Shown in pieces: positions 29,267 through 39,209 of a DNA stretch of 64,000 nucleotides; the first letter of the stretch is position 1; every line of letters starts with the position of its first letter. The notes beneath the pieces were generated by a model. The model had not been told where the DNA came from, did not search any database, and was given only the letters and a program-made list of their open reading frames with translations. This stretch comes from Trichobilharzia regenti. Lineage: Eukaryota > Platyhelminthes > Trematoda > Strigeidida > Schistosomatidae. The position numbers and the translations under genes were made by a program. The DNA lies in the NCBI GenBank assembly GCA_944472135.2, contig OX235264.1, positions 118,635,809 to 118,699,808 on the forward strand, given 5' to 3'.

Positions 29267-30703
29267 TTAGGGTACGCCGTAGTACTCGAGTAATTTCCAA
29301 ATTACTTCACGATCAACGTTGTCGAAGGCCTTCCCAAAGTCTATAAAGTTGAGGTAGAGTTTTGATTGCCATTCCATGCTTTGTTCTGTGATGATGATGC
29401 GTCGAGTAGCAATTTGGTCAGTACATGATTTGCCTTTTCTGATTCCAGCTTGTTCTGGTCGGAGTTCTGTCTCCAGTGCGTCCTTTAATCTCTCCAGGAT
29501 GATGCGACTCAGGATTTTACTTGGCATCGACAGAAGCATGATTCCTCGCAAGTTCCTGCAGAGTCCCAAGTCTCCCTTCTCTGGTAGTTTCACGAGGTAA
29601 CCTTTCCTCCTGTCAATAGGCACCTTTCCCTCCTTCCAAACCTTTTGCAATAATGGAGTCAGCATGTCTGCTGTCGTCTCTGGGTCCGCTTTCAGTGCTT
29701 CAGGTGGTATTCCATCTGATCCGGCTGTTTTTCCAGCTTTCAGAAGTTTGATTGCGTTCAAGACTTCAGCTCTCGTTGGAGGATTGGTGTCAACTTGCAG
29801 TTGTGTGCGCGCTGTTTTTGGTATTTCTGGACGGTTTGCAGGTGATGGTCGGTTCAAGAGTCCTCTGAAGTGATCCGCCCATTGTTTAATCTGTCTTCCT
29901 TCCTTGGTAATTAGGTTCCCTTGGCTGTTTTTCATAAGTTTCGTTTGTGTTGATCTCTTCCCGGATAAAGACTTGGTTACCTGATATAGTGTCCTCAGGT
30001 CCCTTTTGTCTGCTGTCTTCTCAGCTTCAGTGGCGAGGTTGTCGTAGAATCGTCTTTTGTCCTTCCTAGCACTTTTCTTCACTTCTTTGTCCAGTGCTTT
30101 GTAAGTTGAGCTCATCGTCTCCTTCTCCTGTCCGTCCTTGCATTGAATCATTTTCTCTTTCAACATTCTGCTCTCTTCTATTAATTTCCAAGTGTCCGTT
30201 GAGAGCCATTCCTTGTCTTGTCTCTTCTTTCTTCCTAGAACCGTTGAACACGTTCCGTTGAGAATCGCCTTCAGAGGCTTCCAATGTTCTTCCACGCATG
30301 ATTCTTCAGTGATGTCGCGTAGTGTTTCCTGCTTTGCTCTGACAGTTTCAGTGAAGGTGTCTTTTGTGGTTGTGTCCTTCAGTAATCGAGTGTTGAACTT
30401 GCATTGTGGCCTATGCCCAGCTATCCTCGAGGCTTTTAGTTTCACCTTGAAAGTCCCTTCTACTAGATAGTGGTCTGAACCCACATCTGCTCCCCTCCTC
30501 GACCTTGTGTCCAGGAGGCTCCGTCTCCACTGTCTTGAAATTAAGATGAAGTCTATTTGATTCTTGGTGTTTCTATCTGGTGAAATCCATGTCGTCTTGT
30601 GTATATCCTTGTGTTGGAACACAGTACCACCAATCACCCAATCATTGAAGGTGCAGAAGTCTGAGAAGAGTTCACCATTGTCGTTCATTTCGCCGAGGGC
30701 CTC
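29267..30703 (-). CDS. RTE endonuclease end and reverse transcriptase (copy 1)
   Basis: Continues in frame after the stop: TTWISPDRNTKNQIDFI and GSDHYLVEG complete the endonuclease. The RT domain then runs TAGSDGIPPEALK, LRGIMLLSMPSKI, FIDFGKAFDNVDREVIW, and ends at a stop that is a CAA codon in copy 2. The remaining RT (GCLLSP block, FADD box, C-terminal domain) lies in shifted frames down to about 28220. Confidence 0.85.
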   Translation of the reverse strand, partial: EALGEMNDNGELFSDFCTFNDWVIGGTVFQHKDIHKTTWISPDRNTKNQIDFILISRQWRRSLLDTRSRRGADVGSDHYLVEGTFKVKLKASRIAGHRPQCKFNTRLLKDTTTKDTFTETVRAKQETLRDITEESCVEEHWKPLKAILNGTCSTVLGRKKRQDKEWLSTDTWKLIEESRMLKEKMIQCKDGQEKETMSSTYKALDKEVKKSARKDKRRFYDNLATEAEKTADKRDLRTLYQVTKSLSGKRSTQTKLMKNSQGNLITKEGRQIKQWADHFRGLLNRPSPANRPEIPKTARTQLQVDTNPPTRAEVLNAIKLLKAGKTAGSDGIPPEALKADPETTADMLTPLLQKVWKEGKVPIDRRKGYLVKLPEKGDLGLCRNLRGIMLLSMPSKILSRIILERLKDALETELRPEQAGIRKGKSCTDQIATRRIIITEQSMEWQSKLYLNFIDFGKAFDNVDREVIWKLLEYYGVP

Positions 30704-31261
30704 TCAACCCATGGTGAGTTCTCTTCCTGTGTTGTCTCGTCCCAGCTTCGCGTTCATGTCGCCCATCAGAATTTTGATATCGCCATTTGGGACGTTGTCC
30801 ATTATTGCTTGTAGTTGTCTGTAGAACGCCTCCTTCTTCTCTTGTTCTGAGACGTTTGTAGGTGCATAACATTGAATGATTGTAGCCTTCCTTCCTTTTG
30901 AGTTGAACCTGGCTGTCATTATTCTGGAGGAGATTGGTTCCCACTGCATGAGAGCTTTGGTTGCTGTTGGTGACATCATGATCGCCACTCCCTCGGTGTG
31001 CTCATGGTTGTCCTCTGGGCGGCCAGAATAGATTATTGCCTCTCCAGTAGGTAGTTGGCACCTTCCATTTCCGTTCCATCTGCTTTCGCAGATTCCCAAC
31101 ACTTCCATTCTGTACCTTCTCAATTCAGCGGCTATCTGGGCAGCCTTTCCAGTTTCGTACATTGTACGAACATTCCAGGTACCCATCCTTACTTTTGCTT
31201 TCATCGAAAGAAGGCACATCGGCTGACTGGCTTCCCGAAGGCTTTCACCAGCCTGCGTCAT
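30704..31261 (-). CDS. RTE endonuclease domain (copy 1), broken by a stop
   Basis: Begins MTQAGESLREASQP, then GTWNVRTMYETGK and ICESRWNG (endonuclease Asn and Glu blocks), QCYAPTNVSEQEK and LMGDMNAKLGRDN (Asp block). The frame stops at a TGA that corresponds to CGA in copy 2 and continues in the same frame beyond. Confidence 0.85.
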   Translation of the reverse strand: MTQAGESLREASQPMCLLSMKAKVRMGTWNVRTMYETGKAAQIAAELRRYRMEVLGICESRWNGNGRCQLPTGEAIIYSGRPEDNHEHTEGVAIMMSPTATKALMQWEPISSRIMTARFNSKGRKATIIQCYAPTNVSEQEKKEAFYRQLQAIMDNVPNGDIKILMGDMNAKLGRDNTGRELTMG

Positions 31262-31475
31262 TACACTTCCCCGATTCCAGCGAAAAATTTGGGTATTGTT
31301 TATGTTTTTGGAATTTTTAATATATTTATTTGTTGAAGTTTCTGTAGCGATTTGGTTGTTTTACAGGGGTGGAGTTGCTAGCACCACGACCCAACCATCC
31401 CTCTTTATCCGGGCTTGGGACCGGCTAGAAAACTAGTAAGCTAGTAGCCTAACAAGCTAGGATCTGGTGAGGTTA

Positions 31476-32451
31476 TTAAAACACTTAAAATGACTAAAAT
31501 ATTTATGCAGCAAAGGTTCTCTTGCCTTACCACGCTTGTTTCCCTTATAACACTCAATTATTGAGCCCAATGTATTCTTCGATACTGATTATACTCTCAT
31601 CATATATAGTTTGATTAAATTTACGACTCCTTGTAAGACTGACTACGCTTCTTCAGCATTGTTAGCCGAATGCAAAAATTTTGTTGGTTCAGTGCTAATA
31701 TCTTTTTATAGTGAGTGTAGACAGGTTACTTAACAATGTCAAGTATACAAGACTGTCATGATAATTTAGCGGTAGAGGATAGAGGCACAAATCAGCTGAT
31801 TGCTGCAGTTTTAAGGTGTTATCGTGGTGTTGTGTTTAGGCTATTCTACGTTGTTTTTAGTGATTTTTTGGACAGAAATGTATTTTAAAAATCATATTTT
31901 AACGAAAAAACGTGTAAAAAATGAGAAAAATTATTGTTTTTATTGTGTTGACGAAATGCTGTCTTTTCATCGGATTGACATCCCGAAATGCATAAGAAAT
32001 GAAACAATTCATTGAAAAATGTCAATTATGATAGAAAATGCTAAGTAATTCTAATTTTTGAAGTTTATTTTACGTATTTAATGAGACGGGGGTTAAATAT
32101 CAAGGTAATTATTATTTCATGATTTTTACCAAATTGCAGAGTAATAAAGGAAATTGAGTTGGTTATTTCGTCAGATAACGGTAAAGAGATAGTCATTTAA
32201 CTAGTAGGTACTGTATTATTTGTTTACTTATTTAACTCATCACATCTTGACTGAATTTTTATTTTTAATTTTCAGGTTATGGTCTTCAATCCCGCAATTA
32301 CTCAATACATTTAGGCATTCTAATTGGGATTAAAAACGATACTATTTGTGGAAATGATGAAATATTTGTGATATTACTAATGTATTCATCGAAATAAATA
32401 TTGTTTTAAAAATTTTGCTCTATTAGTACTCAGTGTTTGTCGAGTTGCAAA
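31476..32451. other. No recognisable feature
   Basis: Very AT-rich spacer between RTE copy 1 and the gag-only array. No coding or repeat signature recognised. Confidence 0.4.
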
Positions 32452-32456
32452 GTGAT

Positions 32457-32651
32457 TGTAGTAATTTATTGTACTTGAAATATTAGTATTCCGATCTGAC
32501 GGAATTATAAGAATCTAAACAAAACCCAGAGAGGGCAGCAATCAGGAATTTGTATTTTGCGGAGTTAGAATGCAATTCATATATGAAACATATCAACAGT
32601 CAACCGTAAGTATTTTAAACAATACAGAGATGGAAATTGTCAATCACCACA
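32457..32651 (-). repeat. LTR, 3' copy of the array
   Basis: Canonical ends (TGTGGTGAT...TTACTACA on the minus strand). It differs from the right-hand LTR at about 13 positions, ten of them in the first 44 bp (plus coordinates). Confidence 0.9.
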
Positions 32652-34079
32652 TCCGCCACACGTCGAATATCTCCTCGCGTATTTATAACGATGTCTCGGT
32701 TTGCTTGCAAGTAGCTTCGACCTAACTGATTCTGTGATATTATTTTCATCAGTATTATCTGGACTTATTTCGGAGTTATCTACAAGATCAGGATTAGTAG
32801 CGGAATCAATAATATAATAATTGGAACGACCTACCTCATTTATTGTCACTTTGTCCAGGTGTCCGTTATGAACTGAGTGATCTTTGATGTCTAATATCTT
32901 CACCACTCGATTTCCCATTTTTTGTAGTATAATTCCAACAGAAGGTCTGTAGTTATTATCTTTGTAATAATGTACATTAGAAGTAGTGGACATCAGATGC
33001 TTTTTGAGAATTCGAGATTTGAATAGTTTTGCAGGACTTTCACAAGAACTTGTATGCTCTGGATTCACCAGACGTAGTCTATGCATATGCAGTAATTCCT
33101 CAATTTTATTCAGTTGCTCTCTCATCTCATTCAGGTCTTTTCGTGCTTTCGACAGTTCACATTGCAAATTGGCTACCTCATTTTTGAATACAGTTGATAC
33201 TTGCGTTGCTGAACTTGCAGTGGAGGTTTTCATTGGATTAGCTTGAGTATTTTGAAAAGTTGAAAGACACATTGACTCCATTTTACTAGACAGCTTAGGA
33301 GAATTATAAGAATGTTGAGCAACATAAGTACTCGAACTCCTGCAAACAGTCTTGATGTGTCCAACTTTACCACATTTATAGCACTTAGCACCACGAAAAC
33401 GGCAAGTGCTTCGAAGATGTAACTTTCCACAGGATAAACACGGTTTAATGTTTTTGATCTCTGGCTGCATTCTATTACCTGTGGACGGCAGTTTGGATTT
33501 CTTTCCATGAACACTTGTATTTTCGACTTTAGACAGCATGACATCAGATATTGACGTAGTGGGAGCAGAGTATTCATTATGGACATCTTCATATGTAATA
33601 CATACATCTTTAGCAGTTTGAAACGTACAAGAAGGAATCTGAATTAACTCTTTCTCTAATTTAGGAATGTTGATTCCAGCAATTAGACGATCACGTAGTT
33701 GAGTATGCAGCTGATCTCCAAAATTACACTTTGAGGCTTGAATTTGAAGTTGAAGAATGAAGTCTCTAATCTTCTGGTTGGGAGAACGTACCAGTTTGTT
33801 GAAGTGAGCCCTCTCTCTGGTCTCAAATGTAGTCACATGAAAGTGATTTGTCAAAAGTTCACGGATCTTGTCATATGACATAGAAATGGGTTTATCTGGA
33901 AATGCCAGATTCTTCACCAGGCTATATGCATCAAGACCAATAGCGGTGATGAAATGAGCAGGTATTTTATCATCCCGAACATTCTTGGAAATGCACCACG
34001 CATCAAAGCATTCCAAATAATCAGCAATCTCCCGCGGAGACCCATTAATGGGGAATTTCCCCAGGTTACTTAGCTCCAT
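32640..34079 (-). CDS. gag: Gag of gag-only LTR element, unit A
   Basis: 479 codons, intact. Residues 1-170 resemble a Ty3/gypsy (Mag-like) capsid: YLECFDAWC, HFITAIGLDAYSLVKNLAF, LTNHFHVTTFETRERAHF, FGDQLHTQLRDRLIAGI. Two zinc knuckles follow at about 214-246: CLSCGKLHLRSTC (CX2CX3HX4C) and CYKCGKVGHIKTVC (CX2CX4HX4C). A short coiled coil spans about 300-335. From about residue 347, SPAKLFKSRILKKHL and NYRPSVGIILQKMGNRVV resemble the end of a gypsy integrase, as if a deletion joined Gag to the tail of Pol. The TGA stop lies inside the 3' LTR. The ATG overlaps the PBS. It would need a reverse transcriptase in trans. Confidence 0.88.
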   Translation of the reverse strand: MELSNLGKFPINGSPREIADYLECFDAWCISKNVRDDKIPAHFITAIGLDAYSLVKNLAFPDKPISMSYDKIRELLTNHFHVTTFETRERAHFNKLVRSPNQKIRDFILQLQIQASKCNFGDQLHTQLRDRLIAGINIPKLEKELIQIPSCTFQTAKDVCITYEDVHNEYSAPTTSISDVMLSKVENTSVHGKKSKLPSTGNRMQPEIKNIKPCLSCGKLHLRSTCRFRGAKCYKCGKVGHIKTVCRSSSTYVAQHSYNSPKLSSKMESMCLSTFQNTQANPMKTSTASSATQVSTVFKNEVANLQCELSKARKDLNEMREQLNKIEELLHMHRLRLVNPEHTSSCESPAKLFKSRILKKHLMSTTSNVHYYKDNNYRPSVGIILQKMGNRVVKILDIKDHSVHNGHLDKVTINEVGRSNYYIIDSATNPDLVDNSEISPDNTDENNITESVRSKLLASKPRHRYKYARRYSTCGGCGD

Positions 34080-34092
34080 CGCGACGCCAATT

Positions 34093-34287
34093 TATAGTAA
34101 TTTATTGTAATAGGAATATTAATATACCGGGATGATGGAATTATAAGAATCTAAACAAAACCCAGAGAGGGCAGCAATCAGGAATTTGTATTTTGCGGAG
34201 TTAGAATGCAATTCATATATGAAACATATCAACAGTCAACCGTAAGTATTTTAAACAATACAGAGATGGAAATTGTCAATCACCACA
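34093..34287 (-). repeat. Chimeric middle LTR of the array
   Basis: Its first 44 bp match the right LTR and its last ~90 bp match the left LTR; the switch lies between 34137 and 34199. This is the product expected from unequal crossover between the two LTRs of one insertion. Confidence 0.88.
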
Positions 34288-35715
34288 TCCGCCACACGTC
34301 GAATATCTCCTCGCGTATTTATAACGATGTCTCGGTTTGCTTGCAAGTAGCTTCGACCTAACTGATTCTGTGATATTATTTTCATCAGTATTATCTGGAC
34401 TTATTTCGGAGTTATCTACAAGATCAGGATTAGTAGCGGAATCAATAATATAATAATTGGAACGACCTACCTCATTTATTGTCACTTTGTCCAGGTGTCC
34501 GTTATGAACTGAGTGATCTTTGATGTCTAATATCTTCACCACTCGATTTCCCATTTTTTGTAGTATAATTCCAACAGAAGGTCTGTAGTTATTATCTTTG
34601 TAATAATGTACATTAGAAGTAGTGGACATCAGATGCTTTTTGAGAATTCGAGATTTGAATAGTTTTGCAGGACTTTCACAAGAACTTGTATGCTCTGGAT
34701 TCACCAGACGTAGTCTATGCATATGCAGTAATTCCTCAATTTTATTCAGTTGCTCTCTCATCTCATTCAGGTCTTTTCGTGCTTTCGACAGTTCACATTG
34801 CAAATTGGCTACCTCATTTTTGAATACAGTTGATACTTGCGTTGCTGAACTTGCAGTGGAGGTTTTCATTGGATTAGCTTGAGTATTTTGAAAAGTTGAA
34901 AGACACATTGACTCCATTTTACTAGACAGCTTAGGAGAATTATAAGAATGTTGAGCAACATAAGTACTCGAACTCCTGCAAACAGTCTTGATGTGTCCAA
35001 CTTTACCACATTTATAGCACTTAGCACCACGAAAACGGCAAGTGCTTCGAAGATGTAACTTTCCACAGGATAAACACGGTTTAATGTTTTTGATCTCTGG
35101 CTGCATTCTATTACCTGTGGACGGCAGTTTGGATTTCTTTCCATGAACACTTGTATTTTCGACTTTAGACAGCATGACATCAGATATTGACGTAGTGGGA
35201 GCAGAGTATTCATTATGGACATCTTCATATGTAATACATACATCTTTAGCAGTTTGAAACGTACAAGAAGGAATCTGAATTAACTCTTTCTCTAATTTAG
35301 GAATGTTGATTCCAGCAATTAGACGATCACGTAGTTGAGTATGCAGCTGATCTCCAAAATTACACTTTGAGGCTTGAATTTGAAGTTGAAGAATGAAGTC
35401 TCTAATCTTCTGGTTGGGAGAACGTACCAGTTTGTTGAAGTGAGCCCTCTCTCTGGTCTCAAATGTAGTCACATGAAAGTGATTTGTCAAAAGTTCACGG
35501 ATCTTGTCATATGACATAGAAATGGGTTTATCTGGAAATGCCAGATTCTTCACCAGGCTATATGCATCAAGACCAATAGCGGTGATGAAATGAGCAGGTA
35601 TTTTATCATCCCGAACATTCTTGGAAATGCACCACGCATCAAAGCATTCCAAATAATCAGCAATCTCCCGCGGAGACCCATTAATGGGGAATTTCCCCAG
35701 GTTACTTAGCTCCAT
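34276..35715 (-). CDS. gag: Gag of gag-only LTR element, unit B
   Basis: Same 479-codon protein as unit A; I found no difference between the two translations. All features (capsid-like region, two zinc knuckles, coiled coil, integrase-tail-like end) are identical, which fits a recent duplication rather than two insertions. Confidence 0.88.
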   Translation of the reverse strand: MELSNLGKFPINGSPREIADYLECFDAWCISKNVRDDKIPAHFITAIGLDAYSLVKNLAFPDKPISMSYDKIRELLTNHFHVTTFETRERAHFNKLVRSPNQKIRDFILQLQIQASKCNFGDQLHTQLRDRLIAGINIPKLEKELIQIPSCTFQTAKDVCITYEDVHNEYSAPTTSISDVMLSKVENTSVHGKKSKLPSTGNRMQPEIKNIKPCLSCGKLHLRSTCRFRGAKCYKCGKVGHIKTVCRSSSTYVAQHSYNSPKLSSKMESMCLSTFQNTQANPMKTSTASSATQVSTVFKNEVANLQCELSKARKDLNEMREQLNKIEELLHMHRLRLVNPEHTSSCESPAKLFKSRILKKHLMSTTSNVHYYKDNNYRPSVGIILQKMGNRVVKILDIKDHSVHNGHLDKVTINEVGRSNYYIIDSATNPDLVDNSEISPDNTDENNITESVRSKLLASKPRHRYKYARRYSTCGGCGD

Positions 35716-35728
35716 CGCGACGCCAATT

Positions 35729-35923
35729 TATAGTAATTTATTGTAATAGGAATATTAATATACCGGGATGATGGAATTATAAGAATCTAAACAAAACCCA
35801 GAGAGGGCAGCAATCAGGAATTTGTATTTTGCGGAATTAGAATGCAATTCATATAAGAAACATATCAACAGTCAACCGTAAGTATTTTAAACAATACAGA
35901 GATAGAAATTGTCAATCACCACA
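35729..35923 (-). repeat. LTR, 5' copy of the array
   Basis: 195 bp. On the minus strand it ends TTACTATA instead of TTACTACA. The right half carries three differences from the other two LTRs (including positions 35836 and the ATAAGAAAC stretch). It is followed by the GTGAT duplication. Confidence 0.9.
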
Positions 35924-35928
35924 GTGAT

Positions 35929-36649
35929 GCCAGTGTAGAAGACGTAATATTCGTAAAATGGCATATTCACACGTTGCCGAATTTTGTCACGATGGGGTAC
36001 TGTTATCGCTTTTGAGTAATTGCCTTTGCTAGTAAATCTTAAATAGGCGATATGCACAACAAAAGCATATTTAATGCGTCACAGTGTTTCATGATAGCTA
36101 AATGATCAACGAAGTTTAGTGACGTAGTCAACTAATGCACGAGTCTAAGTGTTGGTGTGATCATGTAAGAGCCTTTTGATACGAAATGATAACACAAGAG
36201 GAGTTTTTTCTTTTTTATCTAATGATACCCTTTGTGATAGTGGTGTTAAACGCAACATAATAATAACAGAATATTTGTGATAAATGGGATATACGTTGCA
36301 TTGTGTACTTGAAGTGCCTAGACTACTAATACGAAATGTCTGCATATAGAACCTACGTTTGCTAGGTTATGTTTCGTTATTACAGTACGAACACATGTTT
36401 GACGGCTACTTTCTTAACAATCTTGAATATTAATCTTATACGCACTGAAACATTTTACGCAAGGCTTGATGACGCATTGAGGAAGTAATAACAGTTTATG
36501 ACTGACGCATTTTACATAAGTATTAATACGTTGCCTATCATTCTCGTTAACTCTGCAATGTCCTCAAAATGATAAGTAAAAGAGACAAAGTTAGTTGACA
36601 TAAATGCATATATTTGTAAGGAAACAATAATCAGTCAAGTTAAAAATGA
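35929..36649. other. No recognisable feature
   Basis: AT-rich single-copy-looking sequence, no signature recognised. Confidence 0.4.
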
Positions 36650-37140
36650 CAGAATAAAAGAGTACACATATACACTAAAAAGAGTTAATAATAATCCAGT
36701 GAAAAAATCGCAGTTGTAGAGTTTTTTATAGCTGCATCATAGTCATCATTAAGTCCACCAAACACTCTATCCGCAACATCTGTGTCAGTTTGCCTCCGTT
36801 GTTAGTGGTGTTGGACCAGTCTTTGCAGTTTTCGTCACCACCAGTTCCGTTCGCAGAAACTGGATGTGAACTTTTCAAGCAGAGATTGAGGTTGTATTCC
36901 TTCGAATGCCTTCGGCCGTATTGAGAAATATCTGAAGATGTATACATATCAGGTAAATTAATCTTACCTTTGGTGAACAATTCCTAATCTTAGCCACAGT
37001 GAATATGTGAACAAGGCAAGGGACAACCACAGAGTTGGTGAAATTATATAGATTAATCGTCCATATATTCCACGATAGATTTCAGGAATCGTGTAACTTT
37101 CAAATCACCTGTCACACTTTCTCTTCAATAAAAAGCAAAT
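36650..37140 (-). CDS. Possible host gene end: membrane-protein exons with micro-introns
   Basis: The minus strand encodes IPEIYRGIYGRLIYIISPTL, then a hydrophobic WLSLALFTYSLWLRLG segment. A GTAAGA...TTCAG interval of 36 nt fits a schistosome micro-intron and joins to YFSIRPKAFEGIQPQSLLEKF. A second candidate short intron ending CTGACACAG precedes VADRVFGGLNDDYDAAI and a stop. The frames look more protein-like than the alternatives, but the exact splice sites of the second intron are unclear and I do not recognise the family. Confidence 0.3.
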
Positions 37141-37580
37141 ATCATACAAGTGACCCTTATCCATCCGTTACAACTAACTGTAAGAGATAAAATCTTCAAA
37201 CTTTATTCTTCTTTGATTAAGTTACCCAGTAGTATTCTCCTTGTTAGTGGATCTAGTGCTTCTCACATCTGTGAAATTTATAAGCATGTTAACTTGTTCC
37301 CTTAAGCTAAAAAACATAATGTTTATCCGCTTTTATTATTGCTATTTCAAAGCCCGCCTCAGTAACGTAAGGCACGTATTAGCCGCAACGTTTACGCAAA
37401 GGAAAATCTACCAATCACAGTGTGCATAAGTGACCTTCAAGTGCTCAGCCTCACCATAAGCCATTTGTGCCGCTATCCTCTATCTAATTTAGCACACTGA
37501 GTCCTGCCAGCCGATCTACACTTCAGTTCATACTACCTATATTGAACCCTGACTATAGTGTTCTGCTGAATAAACAAATA

Positions 37581-38460
37581 GGCAAAGTTAAACTTTCGAC
37601 ACCACTAGCAACCAATCAGCAAACGACCTTGAACGGACCAATCACATTAAATAGGCGTATATGATCAATGGAAACGTGTATTTATAGAAAAAAGCATAAT
37701 GTAGGATAAAACGGTTACAAGGAGTATCTTTCTCGAATATCCGAGAGAAACATCCCCCAGTTTAGCATGTGACTGTCAATGGCGAAGTCACAGAACATCC
37801 TGTACTTATATTCATCTGAACGGCTGTAAATGAGATCCTTTTCAGATCCATTTATAGCCCTTATCTTGTTTTTCAAGCGGCCCCAGAAACCTTCAGTGGA
37901 ATTCGTATGAGTCCACACAGCAAACAAGTGATTGTCTCTATTTTACACGAAGCAATATCTCTGCAATGCTGGTACCACTAAACTGTTGAGACAAGACTAT
38001 TCTCAGTCTCGGTAGCTACTGCTCTCACCGGCTGTTTCAACACCCAGTAATTGCAGATACACAAAATCTGGGTTAGGGACAGATGTGACCTAGCGGAAAA
38101 ATTTCCCACGAAATATTAAAATTATCAGCTTACCCTCTCTAATATTAGCATGCTTCAAACATATAGCACAACGATGAACAAACCCATCAGTTGATTTGGT
38201 ATAGCTTTTTAAAGTCATGATACCACCACACAATCAAATCCGTTCTTTCCGGAGCAACGCAAATCCAGGAAATACTGGGAAACACTAACCTCAACGAATT
38301 GCAACAATAGCCTTGTAAGTTCACGCATTAGAAATGAATCAAGCGCCATACAACACTGAACTGCGTTGGTGAACCTCATTGGATGATTCGACATCGTTCG
38401 TGAATCTCATTGGATAATTCGCTGATTGGTAGTTAGTGGTGTCGAAAGTTTAACTTCGCC
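37581..38460 (-). mobile_element. Merlin-type DNA transposon, internally deleted
   Basis: Inverted termini of about 40 bp begin GGCAAAGTTAAACTTTCGAC on the left and GGCGAAGTTAAACTTTCGAC (reverse complement) on the right. They are flanked by AACAAATA and AAAAAATA, an 8-bp duplication with one mismatch, as Merlin makes. Inside are an N-terminal transposase piece (SYTKSTDGFVHRCAICLKH, 38220-38130, like the zinc-binding start) and a C-terminal piece (THTNSTEGFWGRLKNKI at 37715-37927, the ISXO2-like region). The catalytic middle is missing. Confidence 0.72.
37715..37927 (-). pseudogene. Merlin transposase C-terminal fragment
   Basis: WTHTNSTEGFWGRLKNKIRA is the conserved [S/T]HTNxIExxW block of ISXO2/IS1016-type transposases, followed by a C-terminal helix with YKYRMFCDF. 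The start is truncated and the upstream sequence does not continue the domain. Confidence 0.65.
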
Positions 38461-39209
38461 AAAAAATAAATAAATTAATTCTCATGGTACAGTACATGAG
38501 GGACGCCAGTTTACAGGCATCATCAAATTGTTACAGAAATAGGACCATATTATTCAATCACATTTTACAATCGATAGCAAGATATGTTTAACATGTACAC
38601 TGGAGATTATACATACACTTGATAAATGTCAATCCCAGTAGTATAAAACATCCTTTTCACTTATGTACAATCATTTCTGTGCATAATTGGAAAAATCCGC
38701 CAGATTGTCAGTGAGTGCAGCACATCAGGAAATAAAGAAGCATTGTCTGCGCATTAACAAAAAACCAGGTCTTTGGTGGATGGGTTATAAGTGCCTGGGG
38801 AAAAAATAAAGCTTGAAGTCAATTTTCATACATTACTTTGTTGTGTGCAGAATCCTTGAATTATAGTTCATTGATGTGTTATTTTGAAATCATTGATTTG
38901 TTTATCTCATTCGATCTACAATGTCATTGTTGGGAGTAAAATACATAAACTTTAGACGCACTAGTTAGTGGATTTCTACTGCTTGTGGGTATTTTCTTCG
39001 CGTGAGGAAGGTTTATGAATTTCAGCGGTTCCGACAGAAGTTGATAATATTTGATATAATATGAACCCACAATAAGAGCTAACTGAGACCTTGCAACCGT
39101 ATACGTTCTGAGTACACTGACATACACTACTCGCACAGTGCTGATTTATTTTATCCATCGTGCAATTCTGGTGAACCTGATACATAAACAACAACTAGCG
39201 TTACATAAG
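38461..39209. other. No clear feature; Cys-rich open frame of unknown nature
   Basis: A minus frame at 38976-39194 contains HCASSVCQCTQNVYGC and ends EENTHKQ. I cannot link it to a family, and the overlapping frame 38924-39136 is equally open. Not called as a gene. Confidence 0.3.

Larger units (their letters stand above)
28178..31475 (-). mobile_element. RTE LINE, near full length, copy 1
   Basis: About 3.3 kb: 5' UTR (31262-31475), endonuclease, RT, C-terminal domain and 3' end with a TTATTATTATTG tail next to 28178. It aligns along its length with copy 2 at 50771-54083. It is dead: CGA became TGA at 30704-30706, CAA became TAA near 29267, a 4-nt insertion lies in the catalytic FADD box (29021-29036), and further frame changes follow downstream. 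Confidence 0.85.
32457..35923 (-). mobile_element. Tandem array of a gag-only LTR retroelement: LTR-gag-LTR-gag-LTR
   Basis: Three 195-bp LTRs (32457-32651, 34093-34287, 35729-35923) are spaced exactly 1636 bp apart, with one 1441-bp gag unit in each interval. The whole array is flanked by a single 5-bp duplication, GTGAT (32452-32456 and 35924-35928). So one insertion was later duplicated internally. The internal units appear identical. There is no room for pol. A PBS-like TTGGCGTCGCGATGG follows each upstream LTR. Confidence 0.92.

Noticed and set aside
32640..35715. Two independent gag-only insertions
   Set aside because: Only one target duplication flanks the pair and the middle LTR is shared and chimeric, so it is one insertion duplicated later.
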